A stretch of DNA of 55,701 bases, taken from assembly GCA_017455845.1 (NCBI GenBank), contig JAFSYY010000117.1:1-55701 (forward strand), read 5' to 3'. This document shows positions 42,681-52,163 of the stretch, in pieces; positions within the stretch are counted from its first letter, which is position 1, and every line of letters begins with the position of its first letter. The stretch comes from Prevotella sp. (lineage in GTDB: Bacteria; Bacteroidota; Bacteroidia; Bacteroidales; Bacteroidaceae). The notes under the pieces are model-generated. The model made no database searches and was not told the origin of the DNA. It was given only the letters and a program-made list of their open reading frames with translations. A program made the position numbers and the translations under genes.

Positions 42681-44402
42681 TCAAAACGTATAGCCGACGG
42701 TAAAGAGCAACTGATGGCGTTTGAAGTTCACATCCGCTGGCGTAGAGATATTTGACTCCTCAACTTTCAGTCCATCCGCATTAGGGACAGGATCAGTGAA
42801 CTTCAAGTCAGGCTGGAATGGATAGAAGGTTCCCTTCGTGGCATTGTACTGATAGGCCACATCGAAACTCCAGCCTTCATACTTGTAGCCAAAGCCGCAT
42901 GTAATGCGGTGTGTGGCATCCCAGTTGGTATAATCGGCGGTTGACGAGTACCAGTTGCCAATGCTGTTAAGTCTGGTGTCACGCACGCCATCGCTCTGAT
43001 ACATCGGTGCCACATAGTTGTAACCAAATCGTACTGCCATGGTGGGGTCTGGCTTGAACTCTGCGCCGAGTTTAACCGTTGCGACGCCCTTTAACGTATT
43101 CTCCGTGTGTGTATTCATCACATTGTCGCTATATGAATCTGTGTTTCCATACTCGTCGTAGCCGTCATTGATGCGGTTGTCGGCAGTGCTATAGTCTGAA
43201 TAGTCGATACCTGCACCCAAGGCGAGGTAGTTGCCTACAGTATGTCCGAGGCTCAGCCCGAACTTCCAGGGTGTGTAATACTTGTATTCGTATGTCTCGC
43301 CACTTGAGTATTCGTCGTAACCCCAGTTTCGAAAATCAGGATGAAGTGCGTTATAGTCTGTGGCATTAACCAGCAGTGTGGCGTTCCTGGTCTTCAGGTC
43401 ATACCATGTCGGCGTGGCAATAGAAAGACCTATACGGAAGGGCGAATCCTCGACAGGCCTGATGATAGCACCAACCTTGACATCTACACCTGCGCCGTAA
43501 ATTCTTCGCTCATCAGCAAGGACGGTATTACCGATATATTGGCCGTTGCCGTCGACCAGGAATTCCTGATACTCGCTATAGCCCTTATATTCCACGTCGT
43601 GGAATCCTACCGTAATACCCAGGAACACCCTATTATTGATGTTTCCGCTCAGATTGAAGTCGAAGTCGGATATCCATCCGTTATGAGCACGGTCGAAACT
43701 ATAGTCGGAAGCCTCAAAGAATGTGTTGTTGAAAAAGATATTGTTCGGGTTATAATAAGGAGACCAATTGCCGTCTTCAGCAGGCGAATTGACATTGTCC
43801 CACATAAGGCCGTTGGTATAGACATGATCCCACTGCGTATAGGTGTAGGCACGGTCGTCGCTGGTTTTGTTACGCCATCCCTCTACAAGGCCTTCCTTGT
43901 CTTCTTCTACATAGTATCCTCCTTTACTGTCACTGCCCAGTGCACTCTTGCCGTATGCCAGTTTTCCCAGCGATGCCCCTTGTCCGTTGTGTCGTGCCAT
44001 CTTGTTGGCAGCCGACAGTATCTGGTTAAAGTTCTTGCTTTTATGATAGTTGATGGCAAAGTTGATGAATGAATTCTCATTAGAGCGGTATGAATAGACA
44101 AAGCCTGCCTGGTCGAAACTCATGTTGGTCTTGCCTACATGGTCGAATTTATTGACTTCGCTTTGCGAGACACCTCCAAAGGAGATTCCTGCATAGTTGT
44201 GCCTGAACAGGCCAATACCAGCGGGGTTTGTACTAATGGTAGAGATGTCGGCACCCAGAGCATCCAGAGCGCCACCCATACCCACATAACGGGCCGTTCC
44301 ATTGAGGTCGCCGCCCAGCAGACGGGCATTCTCGTAAGTATCTTGTGCAGCCACCGGCATTATAGCCAATGAAAGAACTGCGAGGGAAACAATCTTTTTC
44401 AT
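42681..44402 (-). CDS. outer-membrane transport protein, OmpP1/FadL family
   Basis: 573 residues. Signal peptide MKKIVSLAVLSLAIMPVAAQ, then the family start ARLLGGDLNGTARYVGMGGALDALGAD(I)STISTNPAGIGLF, and many amphipathic strands with aromatic belts, ending in FTVGYTF with a terminal Phe typical of outer-membrane beta barrels. FadL relatives carry hydrophobic compounds across the outer membrane; in Bacteroidales the substrate is not known. It is preceded within 52 nt by the Tyr/Trp-rich exported protein on the same strand, so the two may be expressed together. Confidence 0.85.
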   Translation of the reverse strand: MKKIVSLAVLSLAIMPVAAQDTYENARLLGGDLNGTARYVGMGGALDALGADISTISTNPAGIGLFRHNYAGISFGGVSQSEVNKFDHVGKTNMSFDQAGFVYSYRSNENSFINFAINYHKSKNFNQILSAANKMARHNGQGASLGKLAYGKSALGSDSKGGYYVEEDKEGLVEGWRNKTSDDRAYTYTQWDHVYTNGLMWDNVNSPAEDGNWSPYYNPNNIFFNNTFFEASDYSFDRAHNGWISDFDFNLSGNINNRVFLGITVGFHDVEYKGYSEYQEFLVDGNGQYIGNTVLADERRIYGAGVDVKVGAIIRPVEDSPFRIGLSIATPTWYDLKTRNATLLVNATDYNALHPDFRNWGYDEYSSGETYEYKYYTPWKFGLSLGHTVGNYLALGAGIDYSDYSTADNRINDGYDEYGNTDSYSDNVMNTHTENTLKGVATVKLGAEFKPDPTMAVRFGYNYVAPMYQSDGVRDTRLNSIGNWYSSTADYTNWDATHRITCGFGYKYEGWSFDVAYQYNATKGTFYPFQPDLKFTDPVPNADGLKVEESNISTPADVNFKRHQLLFTVGYTF

Positions 44403-44453
44403 ATATATATTCGTTAAATGAGTCCTTTTAATCCGTAAAAACCGTTGTTTGCA

Positions 44454-45461
44454 TTATCTGCGACCGCCGCCAGAACGACTGCCACCTCCACCGCCTCCAC
44501 TGCGGCCAGAACTGCTGCTGCCTCCACTGCGGCTGCCGCCGAAACTGCCGCCGCTACTACGGCTGGAACCACTGCTACTGCCGTATGAACTGCTGCTGCG
44601 GCTGCTGCCGTATGAACTGCTGCTGCCGTATGAACTGCCTGAAGAACTGCGGCTGCTGCCGTATGTGCTGCCACTGCTACTACTTCCTCTCGATGCAGGT
44701 GTGCGTGTGATGCTGCGTGATGTATTACCATTATAAGTGCCACGCCCGCTGTTGCCACTGGCAGCACGGTTTCTGGCACCGTCGAAGCGGCTTGAACCGG
44801 TATAGCCTGCTACGCGGTTGCGGTTATAGCCAGACGTACGCTCAAAATTGCTGCTTCGCCTTAGTGTGCCGGTATTCCCATAGTAGTGCGAGCCTCCGTG
44901 ATGTGCGTAATACGGGCGATGATAGCCTCCCCATCCTCCATACCATCCATAGTGGTAGTATGGATAATGCCATCCCCATCCATAGTCATAATACCAGGGA
45001 TCATACCAGCCATAATACCAGGAAGAATAGTACCAGGGATCATAGTACCAGGAGTCATACCAAGGATAGTAGGCCGAGTAGTACCATGGCGAATGCCATC
45101 CCCATGAGTCACGTCGTCCTTGTGCATAGCCTTCCCAATAGGCCGTTTCAGGCACATAGTCATCCCATCGTGCCATGCTCCTGGTCAAGGCAAAGTCGGA
45201 AACGGAATCAGGGTAGACTCCTTCCACGGGTGAAAACGAGATGATGTCGCCCGTGTCAACAGGCATGGTCTCGTTGACGCTATACCTTCTGTTATAGTCG
45301 TCCACGCTACGCGAAGAGCCAGAATAATACGTACTCTCGTAGTGAGACTTGGGCTGTGTGGCCTTCGACTTACTGGGTGTGAAATACATATCATCGTCTT
45401 GAGCCATCATGGAAACGGGCATCAGACCGATAGCCAAAGATAAAACCAACCACTTTTTCAT
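44454..45461 (-). CDS. exported Tyr/Trp-rich and Ser/Gly-rich low-complexity protein
   Basis: 335 residues, no known family. Signal peptide MKKWLVLSLAIGLMPVSMMAQ. Residues 115-195 are dominated by Tyr, Trp, Gly, Pro and Asp in repeated WYYDPWYYSSWYYGW-like blocks. Residues 250-335 are almost only Ser, Gly, Arg and Tyr (YGSSRSSS units). Both parts should be disordered or amyloid/adhesin-like, as in surface or extracellular matrix proteins. The first 110 residues are ordinary. The Ser/Gly part comes from AGCAGC/GGCGGC-type codon repeats that may vary in length. Confidence 0.7.
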   Translation of the reverse strand: MKKWLVLSLAIGLMPVSMMAQDDDMYFTPSKSKATQPKSHYESTYYSGSSRSVDDYNRRYSVNETMPVDTGDIISFSPVEGVYPDSVSDFALTRSMARWDDYVPETAYWEGYAQGRRDSWGWHSPWYYSAYYPWYDSWYYDPWYYSSWYYGWYDPWYYDYGWGWHYPYYHYGWYGGWGGYHRPYYAHHGGSHYYGNTGTLRRSSNFERTSGYNRNRVAGYTGSSRFDGARNRAASGNSGRGTYNGNTSRSITRTPASRGSSSSGSTYGSSRSSSGSSYGSSSSYGSSRSSSSYGSSSGSSRSSGGSFGGSRSGGSSSSGRSGGGGGGSRSGGGRR

Positions 45462-45544
45462 ATACTCAAAATTTAATAGTTATACTTCTACGATGCAAAA
45501 TTATTAATTATTTTACTGCAAAGGTACGGAAAAACCCTAAAACG

Positions 45545-45576
45545 TGGTAGGATTTTCCCTATTTTTTGTAATTTTG
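45545..45576 (+). promoter_or_regulatory. probable prmA promoter
   Basis: TAATTTTG (45569-45576) matches the -7 box; the -33 region about 20 bases before has only TGG. On the opposite strand of the same 135-nt gap two -7-like boxes (TACCTTTG at 45526-45519, TAATTTTG at 45503-45496) serve the divergent exported protein, but neither has a well-placed -33 element. Confidence 0.4.
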
Positions 45577-45596
45577 CAGTTAAAATTAACAAAGCA

Positions 45597-46571
45597 ATGA
45601 AATATTACGAAGTAAAATTCATCATTGACGCCCCTGAAACGGCGATGCAGGACGCACGTGATATTCTCGCGGCCTTGGCCGGCGAGGCAGGTTTCGAGAC
45701 GTTTGAGGACACTCCTGATGGTCTGACAGGCTATGTGCAGCAGTCTCTTTTCAGCAGGCCGCTACTGCATCAACTCGCAGAAGCGTTTCCCCTACCCGCC
45801 TGCCAGATTCATTTCACCATTGCCGAGGCCGAGGATAAAGACTGGAACGAGCAATGGGAGCAGGAGGGTTTTGAGCCGATAGTGGTTAGTGGTGAGTGGC
45901 AAGAGGTGAGAGGTGAGAGGTTAGTTGTGAGTAGTGAGGGGCAAGAGGTGAGAGGTGAGAGGTTAGTTGTGATACACGATGGGCGACACCTGCCACAAGA
46001 CTATCCTCTCACCCCTCACCCCTCACCTATCACCCCTCATTCCACACCTCTCACCACATTTATAGAGATTGATGCCCGTCTGGCTTTCGGCACAGGTACT
46101 CACGAGACCACGAGGATGATGGTAAATGAGTTATTGCACAGCGACCTGAGAGGCAAGCGTGTGCTGGACTGCGGCACAGGCACAGGCATACTGGCTATAG
46201 CCTCCATGAAGTTGGGTGCCGATGAAGCCGTAGGCTACGACATTGACGAATGGAGTGTGGACAATGCCCGCCATAATGCGGTTATCAATCAGGTGGATAG
46301 CCACTTTACATCGCTTTTGGGTGATGCCACCATATTAAAAGAAGTGGAAGGTGTTTTCGATGTTGTCCTTGCCAATATCAACCGTAATATCCTATTGGCA
46401 GACATGCCTGCCTTTGTGAACAAGATGGCCCCCCAGTCTACCCTTCTCCTGAGCGGTTTCTACGAGCAGGACATCCCTTTGCTGGAGGAAAGGGGCAGTT
46501 TGCTGGGGCTCACAAAGAAAGCCCAGCAGCACGATGGCGACTGGGCTTGTCTAAGACTCGAAAACACTTAG
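45597..46571 (+). CDS. prmA: ribosomal protein L11 methyltransferase with repeat insertions
   Basis: 324 residues. The N-terminal substrate domain is normal up to DWNEQWEQEGFEPIVV. A 14-residue unit EWQEVRGERLVVSS is then repeated twice, followed by VIHDGRHLPQD (family sequence) and YPLTPHPSPITPHSTPLT (repeat), then the methyltransferase core: FGTGTHETTRMM, DCGTGTGILAI and LANINRNILL. So about 45 residues of insert flank the linker between the two domains. Catalytic and SAM-binding motifs are intact. The enzyme trimethylates ribosomal protein L11. Its end overlaps the convergent atpG by 4 nt. Confidence 0.92.
   Translation: MKYYEVKFIIDAPETAMQDARDILAALAGEAGFETFEDTPDGLTGYVQQSLFSRPLLHQLAEAFPLPACQIHFTIAEAEDKDWNEQWEQEGFEPIVVSGEWQEVRGERLVVSSEGQEVRGERLVVIHDGRHLPQDYPLTPHPSPITPHSTPLTTFIEIDARLAFGTGTHETTRMMVNELLHSDLRGKRVLDCGTGTGILAIASMKLGADEAVGYDIDEWSVDNARHNAVINQVDSHFTSLLGDATILKEVEGVFDVVLANINRNILLADMPAFVNKMAPQSTLLLSGFYEQDIPLLEERGSLLGLTKKAQQHDGDWACLRLENT
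45881..45973 (+). repeat. GTGAGAG repeats with a 42-nt duplicated unit inside prmA
   Basis: 7-nt words GTGAGAG/GTGAGTA/GTTAGTT are organised in two 42-nt copies (45894-45935 and from 45936), i.e. 14 codons, so the frame is kept. The inverse word CTCACCC appears at 46003-46056 in the same gene. Confidence 0.85.
46003..46056 (-). repeat. CTCACCC repeats inside prmA, inverse to the upstream array
   Basis: Six to seven copies of CTCACCC/ATCACCC/CTCATTC. With the GTGAGAG array at 45881-45973 this could pair in the mRNA around a 30-nt conserved core. Confidence 0.8.
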
Positions 46572-47539
46572 TTGTTGATGCTTCCCCCCACAATGTCGAG
46601 CAGTTCGCTGGTGATAGCCTGCTGACGGCTCTTGTTGTATTGCAGATTGAGTTGCCTTAGCAGTTCGTCGGCATTGTCGGTGGCCGTCTGCATGGCCACC
46701 ATACGTGCTGCATGCTCAGAGGCGACACTGTCGAGCAGTGCGGTATAGAGCATGAGGTGCGCCAGTTTAGGGATGAGCAGCGAGAGCACTGTGTGCATGT
46801 CAGGCTCCACGATGAAGTTATCATTGAGAGGTTTCACCTCGTCAGCACTTTTCGTTTCCCTTACTTTCTGTCTTTTCTTCAGATAGTCTTGCGCCTGTTT
46901 TGTGACGACGTTTGAAGTAAGGTCGCGCTCATGGTCGCTTTTCAGTTCCGACTCAATGTCAATGGGCAAGAACGTCTTATGGGTCAGGATTTGCGAACCT
47001 GCACTCTTAAAGTGATGGTAGATAAGTTCAACCTTGTCTATCTCTCCTTTGGCAAAACGCTCGCCCAGTTCCATGGCCAGGTCTATGCACTGTTTCACGT
47101 TGGGATGATCCACCATGTCTGCCAGGTCGCATTTCACGTTATATCCCAACTTGCGCGCCTTCTCGGCCACCTTGCGTCCTATGGGATAGACCTCCACGTT
47201 ATCAGGGCCAATGACATCCGACAGTTCCTTCACCGCGTTCATCATCATCTTGATAACGTTGGAGTTGAAGCCTCCGCATAGCGATGAGTTGCTACTGTAG
47301 ACCACCAGTGCGACACGCTTCACGTCGCGCTCTTGGTCGTAGATGGTCTGTGCCTCGGCCTCTGCAGCGAGAAACGATTTGAGGATGTGCTCCAGCATCG
47401 TCTCGTAAGGCAGCATATTTTGTATGGCCACCTGTGCATGGTGCAGTTTTGACGAGGCTACCATCTTCATGGCAGACGTAATCTTCCTGGTGCTGTTTAC
47501 TGAGGCGATACGGCCTTTGATTTCTTTTAATGAGGGCAT
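46568..47539 (-). CDS. atpG: ATP synthase gamma subunit
   Basis: 323 residues. Starts MPSLKEIKGRIASVNSTRKITSAMKMVA and ends with the long helix TDNADELLRQLNLQYNKSRQQAITSELLDIVGG, the two helices of the rotor shaft. Somewhat longer than enterobacterial gamma, as usual in Bacteroidetes, due to a central insertion (about 195-235). Last gene of the ATP synthase operon, separated from atpA by a 129-nt region with a large hairpin. Confidence 0.94.
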   Translation of the reverse strand: MPSLKEIKGRIASVNSTRKITSAMKMVASSKLHHAQVAIQNMLPYETMLEHILKSFLAAEAEAQTIYDQERDVKRVALVVYSSNSSLCGGFNSNVIKMMMNAVKELSDVIGPDNVEVYPIGRKVAEKARKLGYNVKCDLADMVDHPNVKQCIDLAMELGERFAKGEIDKVELIYHHFKSAGSQILTHKTFLPIDIESELKSDHERDLTSNVVTKQAQDYLKKRQKVRETKSADEVKPLNDNFIVEPDMHTVLSLLIPKLAHLMLYTALLDSVASEHAARMVAMQTATDNADELLRQLNLQYNKSRQQAITSELLDIVGGSINN

Positions 47540-47561
47540 AGTTCTACTCTAATTAGTAATT

Positions 47562-47669
47562 AGAAATGAGTAATTAGTAATTATGATTACTTCTGTGGCA
47601 GTGAAACCGCAGAAAAGACACGTATCAAATGGCTCGTAAAGTAATCATAATTACTCATTACTCATTTCT
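47562..47669. repeat. 29-bp inverted repeat between atpA and atpG
   Basis: Arms 47562-47590 and 47641-47669 are reverse complements at 28 of 29 positions and are themselves made of AATGAGT/TAATTAG short words. The 50-nt loop contains a second stem, TTCTGTGG/CCGCAGAA (47591-47614). The right arm starts at the atpA stop codon. In the operon message it would form a strong hairpin between atpA and atpG. Confidence 0.8.
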
Positions 47670-49252
47670 CATTTATATGTACCGGCAATATCTGCCATGA
47701 CGGCTTCAATCTTGTCTGTTGTCTCATCGTCAATCTTGCCACTGGCCAAGGTCTCGATAACCTCTGGATGCGATGTACGCAACTTGTCGAGGAACTGATC
47801 CTGACACTGTCGCACCTTGTCGATGGGCACCTGACGCATCAGTCCGTGCACGCCGCAATAGAGGATGGCCACCTGCTCGCCTACGGGCATCGGGCTGTAC
47901 TGAGGCTGTATGAGCAACTGGTTGTTCTTACGTCCGCGGTCCAGCGTCATTGCCGTCACGGCGTCCATATCGCTTGAGAACTTAGAGAAGGCCTCCAGTT
48001 CACGATACTGGGCCTGGTCGATCTTCAGCGTACCGGCCACCTTCTTCATAGACTTGATCTGTGCCGAGCCACCCACGCGAGATACTGAGATACCAACGTT
48101 GATGGCAGGCCGGAAGCCCTGGTTGAAGAGGTCGCTCTCAAGGAATATCTGACCGTCGGTAATGGAGATCACATTCGTAGGAATGTAGGCCGACACGTCG
48201 CCTGCCTGTGTCTCGATGATAGGCAGAGCGGTGAGTGAGCCGCCACCCTTCACATGGCCCTTCATACACTCTGGCAGGTCGTTCATCTGCTCGGCCACCT
48301 CCTGCTGCTCGTTCATCTTGGCGGCACGCTCAAGCAGACGAGAGTGGAGATAGAACACATCGCCAGGATAGGCCTCACGTCCAGACGGACGACGCAGGAT
48401 GAGCGACACCTCGCGGTAGGCTACGGCCTGCTTCGAGAGGTCGTCGTAGACCACCAATGCGGGCAGGCCACGGTCGCGGAAATACTCGCCTATGGCAGCC
48501 CCTGCAAAGGGTGCGTAGTACTGCATGGCGGCAGGGTCGGCAGCGGTGGCAGCCACGATGATGGTGTAGGGCATGGCACCATGCTCCTTCAGCGTCTGCA
48601 CGAGTGCAGCCACTGTAGAGGCTTTCTGGCCTATGGCCACATAGATGCAGTATACGGGCTTTCCAGCCTCATAGAAACTCTTCTGGTTGATGATGGTATC
48701 TACGGCAATGGCCGTCTTACCCGTCTGGCGGTCGCCGATAATCAACTCACGCTGTCCGCGTCCGATAGGAATCATCGAGTCTACGGCCTTCAATCCCGTC
48801 TGCAGGGGTTCCTTTACCGGCTGTCGGTAGATGACACCTGGTGCCTTGCGGTCGAGGGGCATCTCGAACGAGTTCTTCAGGTCGATATCTCCCTTGCCGT
48901 CGATGGCCTGTCCCAGCGGGTTGATGACGCGTCCGAGCATATTGTCGTTGACACGTATACTGGCAATGCGCCTTGTTCGCTTCACCACCATGCCCTCCTT
49001 GATGCCCGACGTAGTACCCAGCAGCACACAACCCACGTTGTCTTCCTCCAGGTTCATCACGATAGCCATGGTGCCGTTCTCAAACTCCAGCAGTTCGTTG
49101 GCCTCGGCATTGCGCAGGCCGTAGATACGTGCCACGCCGTCAGAGACCTGCAGTACAGTACCCACCTCGTCGAACTGTGCAGTGTCTGTCACTCCCTTGA
49201 GTTGCTCAAGCAGCACTTGACTCACTTCGCTTGGTTTAATTTTATCTGACAT
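47669..49252 (-). CDS. atpA: ATP synthase alpha subunit
   Basis: 527 residues. P loop GDRQTGKTA, the arginine-finger region [18 protein letters not shown], and the N-terminal beta barrel ([14 protein letters not shown]). Non-catalytic nucleotide-binding subunit of F1. Confidence 0.97.
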   Translation of the reverse strand: MSDKIKPSEVSQVLLEQLKGVTDTAQFDEVGTVLQVSDGVARIYGLRNAEANELLEFENGTMAIVMNLEEDNVGCVLLGTTSGIKEGMVVKRTRRIASIRVNDNMLGRVINPLGQAIDGKGDIDLKNSFEMPLDRKAPGVIYRQPVKEPLQTGLKAVDSMIPIGRGQRELIIGDRQTGKTAIAVDTIINQKSFYEAGKPVYCIYVAIGQKASTVAALVQTLKEHGAMPYTIIVAATAADPAAMQYYAPFAGAAIGEYFRDRGLPALVVYDDLSKQAVAYREVSLILRRPSGREAYPGDVFYLHSRLLERAAKMNEQQEVAEQMNDLPECMKGHVKGGGSLTALPIIETQAGDVSAYIPTNVISITDGQIFLESDLFNQGFRPAINVGISVSRVGGSAQIKSMKKVAGTLKIDQAQYRELEAFSKFSSDMDAVTAMTLDRGRKNNQLLIQPQYSPMPVGEQVAILYCGVHGLMRQVPIDKVRQCQDQFLDKLRTSHPEVIETLASGKIDDETTDKIEAVMADIAGTYK

Positions 49253-49283
49253 TGTTGTAATTTACGATTTACGTATTCACGAT

Positions 49284-49823
49284 TTACTTTTTTAATGTGT
49301 TGAGTATTGAGTTCAGTCTCGACTTCACGCTCGCATCCATGCGAAACGTGTCGTACTCGAGGATGAACCCGCCCAGGATGTCGGGGTTCACCTCCGTCTC
49401 AAACTCCACAGTTCCCTGAGTATTACCCTCCACCATACGTTTCATTTTCTGCTCAGTCTCTGGGGCGACAGCCACGGCGGTGATGAGCCTTCCACGGATG
49501 ATGTTCTTCTGCTGGCGATAGAGTGTGACGTAGGCATTGGCCATGAACTGTATCATGTTTTCTCGATCCTCCTTCAGGACGAGCGCGACAAACGAGCGCG
49601 ACAGCGGGCTGACGTTCTCGCCTCCAAGTGCCGTGGCAAGGAGACTTTCCTTGCTCTGCTTCGACAACATGGGATTGTCTATGGTATGCCTCAGTTGAGG
49701 TATGTCTATATAGCACTTGGCCAGGCACTGCATCTCAGCATATACCACGTCTTCTAGATGATTGTCAGTGGCACTCTTGAGCAATGCCCTGGCATAACGG
49801 ACTGAAATGACTCCTATATCCAT
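49284..49823 (-). CDS. atpH: ATP synthase delta subunit
   Basis: 179 residues, the family length. Starts ISVRYARALLKSA (helical domain that binds alpha) and ends in GGFILEYDTFRMDASVKSRLNSI, the signature of the C-terminal part. It links F1 to the b subunits. 31 nt before atpA. Confidence 0.93.
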   Translation of the reverse strand: MDIGVISVRYARALLKSATDNHLEDVVYAEMQCLAKCYIDIPQLRHTIDNPMLSKQSKESLLATALGGENVSPLSRSFVALVLKEDRENMIQFMANAYVTLYRQQKNIIRGRLITAVAVAPETEQKMKRMVEGNTQGTVEFETEVNPDILGGFILEYDTFRMDASVKSRLNSILNTLKK

Positions 49824-49832
49824 ACGCGTACC

Positions 49833-50351
49833 TTATTTCTTATTAACAGTTACATCGTCCAACATTCGGTCTATGAGATCCATCTGCGCCTTATTGTCTT
49901 TAAGGTGTTCCTTGAGCACCTTCTCAGCAATCTCGACGCTGAGCGTAGCAACCTGGTTACGGATATCGGCTATGGCGGCCTGCTTCTGCTGTTCTATTTC
50001 GGCTTTTGCCTCATTGATCAGCCTGTTGCCTTCCTCACGGGCCTTATCCTGTGCTTTCTCTACGATGGCATCACGTGTCTCAGCAGCCTCCTTCAGTATC
50101 TGGGCCTGCTTTTCGCGTGCTTCCTGAAGAATGGCTTCACCTTCTTGCTTGATATTCTCCAGCCGTTCTGAGGCTTCATGAGCCTTGCGCAGACTGTCGT
50201 CGATATACTTCTTCCGCTCGTCAACCATATTGACGATGGCAGGGAATCCGTACTTTGCAAGGACGAAGAAAACCACCAGAAAGGCCAGTAGCATCCAGAA
50301 CAAGAGTCCGAGATCGGGTGTCAGGATTGATGGCAATTTAGTGAAATCCAT
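49833..50351 (-). CDS. atpF: ATP synthase b subunit
   Basis: 172 residues: PSILTPDLGLLFWMLLAFLVVFFVLAKYGFPAI is the single membrane span, followed by a long charged coiled coil (about 35-165). Peripheral stalk. 9 nt before atpH. Confidence 0.94.
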   Translation of the reverse strand: MDFTKLPSILTPDLGLLFWMLLAFLVVFFVLAKYGFPAIVNMVDERKKYIDDSLRKAHEASERLENIKQEGEAILQEAREKQAQILKEAAETRDAIVEKAQDKAREEGNRLINEAKAEIEQQKQAAIADIRNQVATLSVEIAEKVLKEHLKDNKAQMDLIDRMLDDVTVNKK

Positions 50352-50366
50352 TAGCGCTGTTACTTT

Positions 50367-50627
<261 letters not shown>

Positions 50628-50684
50628 TTATTACTAATTGTATTTTTTACTTTTTTTTACTTTTAATCTTTCGTCGTTCAACCT

Positions 50685-51731
50685 TTATCCTTCATGGTGT
50701 TCCTTGTGTGCCAGCCCTATGAATACGGCACTGAGCATGGTGAACACATAGGCCTGGATAAAGGCCACCAGCACCTCCAGCAGGTTCATGAAGAGCAGCA
50801 TGATGATGCTGAATGTGTTGAGCCCCAGTCCATAGCCCGTTCCCATAGACCATCCCAGGAAGATGACGCATGTGAAACTCAGTATCACGGCATGGCCGGC
50901 CATCATGTTTGCAAACAGACGGATCATCAGTGCAAAGGGCTTGGTGAAGACGCCGAAGAGTTCTATCACTGGCATGATAGGTGCCGGATAGGCTTTCAGG
51001 AACAGCGGCACCTCTGGCCAGAATATCTCTTTCCAATACTCCTTGTTGCCAAAGAGGTTGATGGCAATCATACTGCAGGCAGCCAGGAAGAACGTCACAT
51101 TGATGTTGCCCGTAATATTCGCACCGCCGGGGAAGATAGGAATCAGCCCCATGAGGTTGGTGGTGAAGATAAAGAAGAACACCGTGAGCAGATAGGGTGC
51201 GTAGGGCTTATAGTGCTTCTCGCCTATCGACGACTTGATCAGGTCGTCGTGGATGGTCATGGTGAGCATCTCCACCATGCCCACGAAGCCTCGCGGCGCC
51301 TCGCTCGTCATGTTGCGTTTCTTGTACCAGCGGGCACACGAGAGGAACACCACAATGAGCACGATGACCACAATCCAAATGCCTGCAACGGTCTTTGTGA
51401 TGCTGAAGTCGTAGGGGCGCACGATGGTTCCGTCGGGCATCTGCTCGTAGATCTTGCCATGGGCTTCGTGGTTGAAGAAGAAGCCGTCGGGCAGGCTGTG
51501 AGCCGTGCAGAAATGCCATTGCCCAGTGTTCTCGCTACGTATGATGACGGGCAGCGGTATGCTCAGGTGATGACCCTGGTAAGTGGCAATATGCCATTCG
51601 TAGGAGTCGCTCAGATGCTCCAGCACAATCTCTGGAATGTCCAGTTCCTCTGCCGGTGCCTCACTTGCACGCAGTTGTAGCGGCAGCAGTGCCACTGCCA
51701 TCATGAGCAATATGGACTTTATTTGTTTCAT
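50685..51731 (-). CDS. atpB: ATP synthase a subunit with long N-terminal extension
   Basis: 348 residues. A signal-like N-terminus MKQIKSILLMMAVALLPLQLRASEAP and about 120 extra residues precede the usual five spans; this extension is seen in Bacteroidetes. The essential Arg lies in LMIRLFANMMAGH, and GLIPIFPG marks an early helix. Half-channels for protons. Confidence 0.94.
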   Translation of the reverse strand: MKQIKSILLMMAVALLPLQLRASEAPAEELDIPEIVLEHLSDSYEWHIATYQGHHLSIPLPVIIRSENTGQWHFCTAHSLPDGFFFNHEAHGKIYEQMPDGTIVRPYDFSITKTVAGIWIVVIVLIVVFLSCARWYKKRNMTSEAPRGFVGMVEMLTMTIHDDLIKSSIGEKHYKPYAPYLLTVFFFIFTTNLMGLIPIFPGGANITGNINVTFFLAACSMIAINLFGNKEYWKEIFWPEVPLFLKAYPAPIMPVIELFGVFTKPFALMIRLFANMMAGHAVILSFTCVIFLGWSMGTGYGLGLNTFSIIMLLFMNLLEVLVAFIQAYVFTMLSAVFIGLAHKEHHEG

Positions 51732-51755
51732 GTTGTTATTGTTTCCTTACTTTAA

Positions 51756-52157
51756 TTAAGAACGGTTGGATAATCTGGCAAAAAAGACGGAGTGATGAAT
51801 GAGCAGCATCACGTAGAACGCCGCAAACGTCAGGAAGAAAGGCATCATGGCCGCCTGTCCTGCCGTCAGGTAATAGACAAGCATCGTGGCGAGGGCCAGG
51901 AGGAGCCTGAAGCCCGACACCGCCATGAAGAAGGTTGGCAGGCTGTCGGGATGGTTGACGGCCACAAAGCGCCATACCAGCGCCTCGGTGACGACGACGA
52001 CGACAGAGAACAGCGCACTGATTATCATGGGTACCGCCAGGCTGTCCAGGCTGGTAAACCTGTCCAGCAGCCCCACGATTAACAGCACGACCAGCGTGAG
52101 GGCTACTCCCTGCACCCAGTAGCGGTTACTCTGCCTGCCTGTCTCCTTTGCGTCCAT
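51756..52157 (-). CDS. small membrane protein in the ATP synthase operon (AtpI-like position)
   Basis: 133 residues, four membrane helices (about 13-31, 40-60, 75-97, 103-125), no recognised motif. It sits where Bacteroidetes carry a small hydrophobic gene between atpC and atpB; AtpI proteins at this place assist assembly of the c ring. Assignment rests on position and topology only. Gaps are 6 nt to atpC and 24 nt to atpB. Confidence 0.7.
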   Translation of the reverse strand: MDAKETGRQSNRYWVQGVALTLVVLLIVGLLDRFTSLDSLAVPMIISALFSVVVVVTEALVWRFVAVNHPDSLPTFFMAVSGFRLLLALATMLVYYLTAGQAAMMPFFLTFAAFYVMLLIHHSVFFARLSNRS

Positions 52158-52163
52158 ACCTTA

